Source of the DNA: Saprospiraceae bacterium
GTDB lineage: Bacteria; Bacteroidota; Bacteroidia; Chitinophagales; Saprospiraceae
DNA length: 64,000 nt
Reading direction: 5' to 3'
Assembly: GCA_016711125.1 (NCBI GenBank)
Contig: JADJTQ010000005.1
Location: forward strand, 1 to 64,000
How positions within the stretch are numbered: the stretch's first letter is position 1; every line of letters starts with the position of its first letter. Below are positions 56,702 through 64,000 of this stretch, piece by piece. Both the position numbers and the translations under genes were made by a program. Under the pieces are notes generated by a model, which saw nothing but the letters and a program-made list of their open reading frames with translations, did no database searches and had not been told where the DNA came from.

Positions 56702-59700
56702 ATGTTTAGCAAAATCATATATTATTCTATCCATAATAAGCTCATAGTGATGGTGGGTACCCTTGCCATTGTGGGCTGGGGAATTTACAATACCTCCCAT
56801 TTACCTCTCGATGCCGTACCTGATATTACGGATAATCAAGTGCAAATTATTACCTCGTCACCCGACTTATCAGCTCAGGAAGTAGAACGCTTTATTACTT
56901 ATCCACTTGAGATCGAAATGGGCAACATTCCAAAAGTGGAACAGATACGTTCAATATCCCGTTTTGGATTGTCAGTAATTACTATTGTTTTTGAAGAGAA
57001 GGCAGATATCTATTGGGCGAGAGAGCATATCAACCAAAAAATACAAAAAGCTAAAACCAATATACCTCCGGGATATGGAAACCCGGAAATGGGACCAATA
57101 TCGACAGGATTAGGAGAGATTTATCAATATGTAATCTATCCAGCCGATGGATATGAGGATCAATTTGATGCTACTGAATTGCGAAGTATTCAGGATTGGG
57201 TAATAAAACGACAGCTTACCGGACTGAAAGGTGTCGTTGAGGTGAATAGTTCCGGTGGATATTTGAAGCAATATGAAGTATCTCTTGATCAGGGTAAGAT
57301 GAAGGCATTTGGCATTCCTTTGCATGAAATTTATGATGCTGTGGCAGCTGGCAATGCCAATTCAGGAGGATCATACATTGAAAAAGAAAATCAAACTTAT
57401 TTTATCCGAGGAGAGGGTCTGGCAACTACAATGGAAGATCTTGAGAATATCGTAGTGCGCAGTGGTGGAGTTTCACCAATCCTTTTAAAAAACATAGCAT
57501 CGGTCAATATTGGTCACGCTCCAAGATTTGGTGCGGTGACACTGAATGGAAAAGGAGAAGTTGTAGCTGGTCAGGTTATGATGCTCAAAGGCGAAAATTC
57601 GATGGAGGTAACCAAAAGGGTCAAATCCAGAATCGAAGAAATAAAAAAGACTTTGCCTGAAGGAGTCATTCTCGAACCTTACCTTGACCGGGCAAAATTG
57701 GTCAATCAAACCACTAACACGGTCATTAAAAACTTGACCGAAGGAGCACTAATTGTCATTTTTATTTTAGTTCTTCTGTTAGGCAATTTTCGGGCTGGAT
57801 TAATTGTAGCATCGGTGATTCCGATCAGTATGTTGTTTGCAGTCTCTTGCATGCGCATTTTTGGAGTTTCAGCCAATTTAATGAGTTTGGGAGCGATTGA
57901 CTTTGGTCTTATTGTCGATGGCGCTGTCATTGTTGTCGAGGCTATTCTGCATCATCTTGGGGTTAAAAATAAATCTGGACAGCTCACCCAACAACAAAAA
58001 TCAAATGAAGTATTTAAATCAGCGGCGGGAATTCGGACATCGGCTGCTTTTGGAGAGATCATTATTTTAATGGTTTATTTACCAATATTCTTTCTGAGAG
58101 GTGTCGAGGGCAAGATGTTTATGCCGATGGCCCAAACGGTTAGTTTTGCCATTCTGGGAGCCCTTATACTGTCGTCTACATATGTGCCGATGATGGCTGA
58201 TTTGTTACTGAGAAATGCAACTCTTAGGGACAATACCCTTTCCGATAAAATTATGAATTTTCTGTCACGGACTTATGAACCGATTAGAAGATTGGCTTTT
58301 AGGTTTAAATATATGGTTCTGGCCAGCATCCTGGCGTTGTTTATTTTTAGTATTTGGATGCTTACCCGGATGGGTAGTGAATTTATACCAACTCTTGAAG
58401 AAGGAGATTTTGCCCTACACCAGATTTTGCCAGCTGGGAGTTCGATTCGCAAAGGGGTAGAAGTGTCTGCTAAGTTGCAGGATATCCTTATGAGTAAATT
58501 CCCTGAAGTCGATAAAGTTGTCACCAAAATCGGAACAGCGGAAATTCCCACTGATATCATGCCCCTGGAGGCAGGCGATATATATGTGATCATGAAGCCT
58601 GAAAGAATGGACCTCAGCTAGCTCGCGTGAAGAGATGTTTGATAAAATGGAAATTGAATTGAATAAATTTCCCGGGGTTACGTATGAATTTACCCAGCCT
58701 ATTCAGATGCGTTTCAACGAACTGATGACGGGCGTAAGACAAGATATAGCGATCAAAATTTTTGGCGAAGATCTCGGTGTTTTGGTGGAAAGGGCACACG
58801 CTGCCGAGGCAATTTTAAAAACATTGCCAGGCATTGGAGATGTCAAAGTGGAAGCCACCGCTGGCCTTCAACAAATGGTGGTGGACTATGAACTGGAAAA
58901 AATGGCTACTTACGGGGTTTCGGTAGCCCAGCTAAATGATATTTTAAAGGCTTCTTTTGCTGGTAAGTCAGCCGGATTTTTTATGAAGGAGAGCGCCGTT
59001 TTGATCTAGTGATCCGGTTGCGCAGTGAGGAGCGACAGGATATCGGAAGTCTGCGTGAGTTACAGGTCGATCTTGCTAACGGGCAGTATGTGCCCATGTC
59101 TGAACTAGCCCATATTGATTTTGCAGAAGGACCCACCCAAATATCCCGTGAAGATACGAAGCGACGGATCACAATCGGAGTCAACGCCCGCAATATCGAT
59201 ATTGCTACTTTGGTGAGTACAATCGAAGAAGCCCTGGGAGATCGTCTTGAACTTCCCACCGGTTATTATATCCGATATGGAGGTCAATTTGAGAATTTGC
59301 AACGCGCCCAAAAGACTCTTGCAGTCGTCGTCCCGATTGCACTAGGTATTATTCTTCTTCTCCTGTACTTAACTTTCAATTCACTCAGTTATGCATTGTT
59401 GATTTTCGTGGCTATCCCCTTGTCAGCAATAGGTGGTATATGGGCACTATACTTTAGGTCCATGCCTTTTAGTATTTCGGCCGGTGTAGGCTTTATTGCA
59501 CTATTTGGAGTAGCTGTACTAAACGGTATTGTACTGATAGGATATTTTAATCAATTAAGGAAAGAAGGTATGCACGATATCAAAGAGATAATAGCAGTAG
59601 GGACAAAAGTCCGGTTAAGACCAGTTGTCATGACCGCAGCTGTTGCCTCACTCGGTTTTTTACCAATGGCCTTGAGTAAATCGGCCGGGGCAGAGGTACA

Positions 59701-60987
59701 GCAGCCACTGGCTACCGTAGTAATTGGAGGACTGATAACCGCCACCTTCCTGACCATGGTGATTATGCCGATACTTTATTATTTGCTCGAAACAAGGAAA
59801 ATGAAATTTAAAAAGGTGCTATCGATTGCGGTTTTATTCTTTTTTATGCAGCAGACCAGGGCGCAAGAAGTTCTAAATTATCAAGACTTCCTAAATGATT
59901 TAGAAGGCGTCGAAACGCATCTTCAAAAATCGGCCGAACTTCAAAAAGAAGGATTACTTGAAAAATCGAAAAAGCCCCTGGCACCGAATCTGACGTCGCT
60001 ATCGCTGAGTACAGAAGAGTATCAATTTACCGAGAATTCTGGTATTCAATCTTTTAACCTAAGGCAGGATTTCCGCCTTAGTAAACCAGCCTCGGCTTAT
60101 CGGTCTTTGTATCAAAGTCAGACTTTAAGCATTGATAATCAAATGCAGTTGATGCAAAGAAAACAAAGACTAAATGTGATGGCGACCTTCATCGAGACTG
60201 CCTATTTAAATGCCCTGTTGCAAATTGAATACGAATTGCAGCATTCCGTCCAAGAGTATTTACGTATTTCGACCAGAAGGGCTGAATTGGGTGATGGAAG
60301 CGGCTTGGTAGTCCGGCAGATTCAACAAATCGCCAATAATTCACAGATTGAGATCGACCGTTTAACTAGCCAAAAAGAGGCTTTCAAGCAAAGTCTTTTA
60401 CACTGGTCTGGTAGAGCAAATTTGGAGGTGGTTGATTTAAACAGTTTATCACTTGAATTACCACTCTCTAAGATCGAAGATCAGCCGGTATTCAGTCACT
60501 GATCATTGAGCAATCCCTCATTGAGAAACAACGCGATCTGGTACTGGCTCAAAGCTCACCCCGTGTTTTTACCGGTCTTCGACTCCAGAGATTGGGAGGA
60601 TCGTTTTTATTTTTTGGCCTTGAGGCGGGTGTCGGAATTCCCTTTAATAAAACCTATAAGGAAAAACAAACTCAGGCTTTTAATTTAGAGGCTATTGCAA
60701 AAAATGAACAAATACTCTTTTTTAAGGAGGTGATCGGAGTTGACTGGCAAAGGAGGCAAAAAGAGGCTGAAACAGCCCAGGCTGCAGCGGATCAATTATT
60801 GACACAGATCACCGGACAAAAGGATCTGCTTGATGATCTCTTTAAAGCTTTTAGACTCGGAGAAATTCCTTACAGCGAATTGATTTTGGGTTATCAAAAT
60901 TATAGTTCACTGCAAAGAAATTATCTAGACAAATTAAAGACCCATTATTTAATAATCAACGAATTAATTCACTATGTGTATCAATAA
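56702..60987 (+). CDS. cusA: CusA/CzcA heavy-metal RND transporter fused to a TolC-like domain (three frameshifts)
   Basis: An inner-membrane RND metal-proton antiporter. The first part has LPLDAVPDITDNQVQI, TM helices and the proton-relay GAIDFGLIVDGAVIVVEAIL. Frame repairs: an extra A at 58606-58607 (restores KPERWTSASSREEM), a missing T in the six-T run 58977-58982 (restores FFYEGERRFDLVIRL) and one missing base at 60489-60493 (restores PVF.QSLIIEQSL). RND sequence ends near residue 1025 (ITATFLTMVIMPILYYLLET) and continues in frame into KKVLSIAVLFFFMQQTRAQE, an internal signal-peptide-like segment, then a TolC-like coiled-coil domain to 60987. Total about 1428 residues, as in fused CusA-TolC proteins of Bacteroidota. 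A lost TGA at the AAAATGA of 59798-59805 would be an alternative to fusion. Confidence 0.85.
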
Positions 60988-62185
60988 ATATTCAAATAAT
61001 TATTTGTTTTTTGCGACTGGTGCCTTTGTTTTAAGTTTACTGGCCTGCAATTCAAATACACCTCAAGGGATGGATGATGATGGACATGTTCATCCAGAAA
61101 GTTCCAATAGTCAAATTATGGTGGCCGAAGAAGTAGGGCTTACCAAAGTTCAGATCGAAAATATTGGATTGACTTTTACTGCGCTGACTCCACAAAACAT
61201 TAAATCAACGGTCAAACTCTCCGGGAGAGTTGAGTTGCCGCCTTCGGGCAAAGCGATCGCAGGAAGTAACCTCGAAGGCAAAGTGAGTGCGGTGCATGCG
61301 ATGGCTGGCCGCTATGTGCAAAAAGGACAGAAGTTATTTACCATTCAAAATTTAGATATTATTGATTGGCAACAAGAATTAAAAATGAAACAATCTAATC
61401 TGATATATTTGGAGAAAGAACTTGCCAGGCAAAAAGAGCTGTCTGAGGAAGAAATAACTCCTTTGAAAAGTTACGAGAGTGCGGTCAATGATAAATTGCA
61501 ACAAGAGGCAGCTGTCGAGGCTCTCAAGGCAAAATTGGAGGCAATAGGTATTCGGCCAAACGAGGAAATTCAATCTACCTTTTCCATTTTGGCTCCAATG
61601 TCCGGGATCATCCAGCATTTATTGGTAAGTAATGGTCAGTTTGTTCTACCGAGTACACCACTTGCCGAGATCATTAGCAATCATCACCTACACCTGCATT
61701 TGATTGCCTTTGGGTCGGATGTAATTTCTTTAGAGAAAGATCAAATCTTAAATTTCTTTGTCCAGAGTAGACCGGAGCAGATATTAAAAGCAAAAATAAT
61801 GTGGATTAACACCTTGGTCCATGAACAAAATAATAGCTATGATGTGCATGCCGAAATTATTGATGACCATACCAATCTTTCTGCTGGTGAATTTGTCGAA
61901 GCTAGGGTGATTGATCAGGAACAAGAACTAAATGTGGTGCCTTTGACAGCGGTTTCGATTGATAAGGGGTTACATTATATTTTCGTCAAAGAGGATGAAC
62001 ACGAAAATGAGGTGCACTTTCAAAAGCTGCAGGTGCAGATTGGTGAATCAGATTTGGGTTTTGTCGAAATAAAACCGATTGACCCCCTTCCGCTCATTGG
62101 CGACTCGGTTATCGTCAATCAAGGCTCATTCTTCCTGTTAGCAGAGTCTAAGAAAGGTGAGGAAGGTGCCGGGCATGAGCACTAA
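60974..62185 (+). CDS. cusB: RND efflux periplasmic adaptor (CusB/HlyD-like lipoprotein)
   Basis: A 403-residue membrane fusion protein. The start overlaps the cusA end by 14 bp. The lipoprotein-type N-terminus is VLSLLACNSNTP, followed by a His-rich linker (DDDGHVHPESS). The barrel/lipoyl core is VKLSGRVELPPSGKAIAGSN and GRYVQKGQKLFTIQNLDIID, then a coiled-coil hairpin at about 135-190. The C-terminus is Glu/His-rich (KKGEEGAGHEH), suggesting metal contact. It is expected to link CusA to the outer-membrane domain. A terminator-like hairpin follows. Confidence 0.9.
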   Translation: MCINKYSNNYLFFATGAFVLSLLACNSNTPQGMDDDGHVHPESSNSQIMVAEEVGLTKVQIENIGLTFTALTPQNIKSTVKLSGRVELPPSGKAIAGSNLEGKVSAVHAMAGRYVQKGQKLFTIQNLDIIDWQQELKMKQSNLIYLEKELARQKELSEEEITPLKSYESAVNDKLQQEAAVEALKAKLEAIGIRPNEEIQSTFSILAPMSGIIQHLLVSNGQFVLPSTPLAEIISNHHLHLHLIAFGSDVISLEKDQILNFFVQSRPEQILKAKIMWINTLVHEQNNSYDVHAEIIDDHTNLSAGEFVEARVIDQEQELNVVPLTAVSIDKGLHYIFVKEDEHENEVHFQKLQVQIGESDLGFVEIKPIDPLPLIGDSVIVNQGSFFLLAESKKGEEGAGHEH

Positions 62186-62194
62186 GAGGGATCC

Positions 62195-62293
62195 TGGAGC
62201 ACGGAGAGATCCTGGAGCCCGACATTAAGATATGGAGCACGGAGAGATCCTGGAGCCCGACATTAAGACCTGGAGCGCGAAGATCCTGAGGCC
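62195..62293. repeat. 38-bp tandem repeat between cusB-like and the next gene
   Basis: Two near-identical 38-bp units (62195-62232 and 62233-62270, each starting TGGAGCACGGAGAGATCC) and a partial third. It is GC-richer than its surroundings and non-coding. Confidence 0.8.
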
Positions 62294-62301
62294 CCTTTAA
62301 A

Positions 62302-62342
62302 CGATGAGAGACTCTGTGTTTCACATACATCGGGTTTTTTTT
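62302..62342 (+). terminator. Terminator after the metal-efflux operon
   Basis: Stem CGATG/CATCG (62302-62306 and 62328-62332) with an inner TGTG/CACA pairing, followed by GG and eight T (62335-62342). Confidence 0.6.
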
Positions 62343-62356
62343 ATAAGTTTGAAGAT

Positions 62357-63991
62357 ATGTATCTGAGAGATGAATTAGATCAGCGAATTGCCGATTGTTT
62401 GAATGAGCTCGACAGGTTCTGGCTTTTCGATCCCGTTGTCGAGGCTGCTGATGATTTGGAAGGTATTGATGAAGACTTTTTAACTATAGGAGAGGTCGAT
62501 TTATGGGCTGCTGGATTGATTTTTGCGATTTCCAGACATAATGGTCTGTCAAGTCGAGGGTTTGATCTGGGCATTTCATTGGAAGATATTGGTACGTATT
62601 ATACTCTGGATGAAGAAGTAGTGGAGAGCAAAGCAGATGAGCTACGTCGTACCTTGGATCTGGATACCAATGCCCATTTTTATCGGGATTTTAGTTTTCC
62701 CTCGATCCACGATGAGTCGGATGAAGAAGAGGATCTTTGGACCAGCGCCTTGGCGATTTTCAAATACAAAATGAAAATAGGGTATAAAAAGTTAAATGAA
62801 TTTGAGGAAGTGATTCAATCAACCTTGGAGTTCTGTCGTGAAGATGAAGATGAAGATGACTATTTACAAGTCATATCTATTAAAGCCAGGGGACAGCTCC
62901 TGGAAATTGAGCTGGAGGGTTATGAGGGAGAAATCGATTTTTTCTGTTATCAGCTGGAGGAAGAAGGCTGGGATATGGTTGAATTGAGGTACGGGTATGA
63001 TGATTTGAATCGCTATACCCCGTCTGAGCACTATTCCTTATCGATGGAACAAAATGAGTCATTGAATCTCGGTAGCCAGGAATTTGAGAGCATTGAAGAA
63101 GTTGAAGCAGCGCTGGATGATTTGGTTGATAAGCGATTTGAAGATCTGAAGGAGAAAGAACCTCTCTCACCTGAAGCAGAAGCCTCCCTTGCAGTGATCA
63201 AGGCCTACCACTTGCCACGTATCGAGTCCATGGCCGAAGTAGATCGTGTATTAAAACTTTTTCCCGGATGTATTGAAGCATATATTTGCCTGGCAGGTTG
63301 GTTTCCTGAGCCGATGGGACGAATAAAAATGCTTAAAGATGCCATGAAATTGGGAGCCCAGTCAATGGATATTGAAGAAATTACCCGGGATGGAAACTGG
63401 TGGATTGACTATCGAACCCGACCCTATCTTCGGGCGATGCATCTTCTTGCCGAAGAATACCTTGACACAGGAAATGATCTGGAAGCATTTGAAGTTTTGT
63501 GGAGTTTGATTGAATTGGATGAAGCCGATCATCTCCTGAACCGGGTCATGTTACTTGAAGCCTCCATCCTGCGTAAAAATTGGATCGAGGCCAATAAAGT
63601 CTTTACCAAATATCCTAATGATGATAATCTCTCTTTTATCTATGGTAAGGCGATTTATTTATTCCATACACTTGGTAAAAAAGGTAAGACCAAGAGGGCA
63701 ATTATCGACGCCTACCATCGAAATAAATACCCTTTGCGTATGATTGTGGGTATCGAAGAGTACCCTGATTATCAGCCATTTTTTACGCCGGGAGATAAGA
63801 CCGAGGCCACTGAGGTCATCGACTTTCTCCTTGCCTGTTTTACCAATGAAAATAAGCTTGTCAAATACATCCTGGAAATTCTACTCAAAAATGAGGAATG
63901 GGAAAGAGAAGAAGATATCTTTGATATTTCAAAAGACTATTTTATTCCCAGTGCCAAGATCATTCCATTGGATAAGCGGTCAGATAATTAG
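62357..63991 (+). CDS. Large acidic protein with a DUF6398-like N-terminus and TPR-like C-terminus
   Basis: A 544-residue cytoplasmic-looking protein without a signal peptide. Residues about 10-100 (CLNELDRFWLFDPVVEAADD, EVDLWAAGLIFAISRHN, KADELRRTLDL) resemble the helical DUF6398 fold. The middle is strongly acidic (HDESDEEEDLW, FCREDEDEDDYLQV). Residues about 330-470 read like tetratricopeptide helices (YLRAMHLLAEEYLDTGNDLE, LNRVMLLEASILRKNW, EANKVFTKYPND). The acidic linker and TPR region suggest protein-protein contacts. The function is unknown. Confidence 0.55.
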   Translation: MYLRDELDQRIADCLNELDRFWLFDPVVEAADDLEGIDEDFLTIGEVDLWAAGLIFAISRHNGLSSRGFDLGISLEDIGTYYTLDEEVVESKADELRRTLDLDTNAHFYRDFSFPSIHDESDEEEDLWTSALAIFKYKMKIGYKKLNEFEEVIQSTLEFCREDEDEDDYLQVISIKARGQLLEIELEGYEGEIDFFCYQLEEEGWDMVELRYGYDDLNRYTPSEHYSLSMEQNESLNLGSQEFESIEEVEAALDDLVDKRFEDLKEKEPLSPEAEASLAVIKAYHLPRIESMAEVDRVLKLFPGCIEAYICLAGWFPEPMGRIKMLKDAMKLGAQSMDIEEITRDGNWWIDYRTRPYLRAMHLLAEEYLDTGNDLEAFEVLWSLIELDEADHLLNRVMLLEASILRKNWIEANKVFTKYPNDDNLSFIYGKAIYLFHTLGKKGKTKRAIIDAYHRNKYPLRMIVGIEEYPDYQPFFTPGDKTEATEVIDFLLACFTNENKLVKYILEILLKNEEWEREEDIFDISKDYFIPSAKIIPLDKRSDN

Positions 63992-64000
63992 GGATGAACT

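Overview
The window looks like chromosomal DNA of a gliding-type Bacteroidota, most likely Saprospiria-like. The reasons are three C-terminal type IX secretion (T9SS) sorting domains, a GldC homologue, SprB-type adhesin repeats, a TonB receptor of the outer-membrane beta-barrel family, a futalosine-pathway menaquinone gene (MqnD), a Bacteroidota-style ccm heme-handling cluster, very large Cys-rich surface proteins and AT-rich intergenic repeats. No rRNA, tRNA or CRISPR array was recognised. One small SRP RNA gene is present on the minus strand near 17.2 kb.

Layout. 1-5.1 kb: a SprB-repeat T9SS protein, then an ECF sigma factor, a membrane/beta-barrel protein and a lipoprotein that carries one more copy of the SprB-type repeat. 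5.3-8.2 kb (minus): an M20 amidohydrolase, two small exported proteins and a WbqC-family protein. 8.3-25.8 kb: mostly housekeeping genes (glycosyltransferase, MiaE, DinB-like, Pif1-like helicase, TrmN6-like, MqnD, RluA-type pseudouridine synthase, SRP RNA, transaldolase-like aldolase, ArsC/Spx-like, LuxE-like). A BlaI/M56-peptidase/PDZ-T9SS regulatory cassette, an N-acetylmuramoyl-L-alanine amidase and ccmB follow. 25.8-38.4 kb: an accessory block with DUF4242 genes, a LuxR fragment, two paralogous AraC regulators, a flavin oxidase, a TonB receptor, a cupin and a 1327-aa beta-helix surface protein. It lies between ccmB and the ccsA/ccmC-ccmD pair. 38.4-45 kb: ccsA, ccmD, glutamate-type dehydrogenase, Lrp/AsnC, TraB-like, a Rossmann protein, a degenerate repeat array, gldC and OsmC. 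45-56 kb: a decayed GH92 mannosidase, a small lipoprotein, a 1492-aa T9SS protein, an SGNH hydrolase, an FG-GAP-like protein and a TraB/Tiki-like fragment. 56-64 kb: a heavy-metal RND efflux operon (CusA fused to a TolC-like domain, then CusB-like) and a 544-aa acidic protein.

A dominant feature is that about a dozen otherwise well-conserved genes are broken by single-base indels, nearly all in or next to short homopolymers. Repairing one base restores the family sequence each time. I read these as probable sequencing or assembly errors and annotate each as one gene. They differ from real decay, which is seen in the GH92 gene (large internal deletion, two nonsense codons and a frameshift), the 55.7-56.1 kb fragment, the 29.7-30.1 kb fragment and the LuxR/DUF4242 junction.

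The most interesting candidates are the accessory block that appears to split the ccm operon, the BlaI/BlaR-like cassette whose sensor is replaced by a proline-rich and coiled-coil tail and whose neighbour is a secreted PDZ protein, the adhesin-sigma-lipoprotein locus sharing one repeat family, and a 40-bp dispersed element that contains the stop codons of two unrelated genes.
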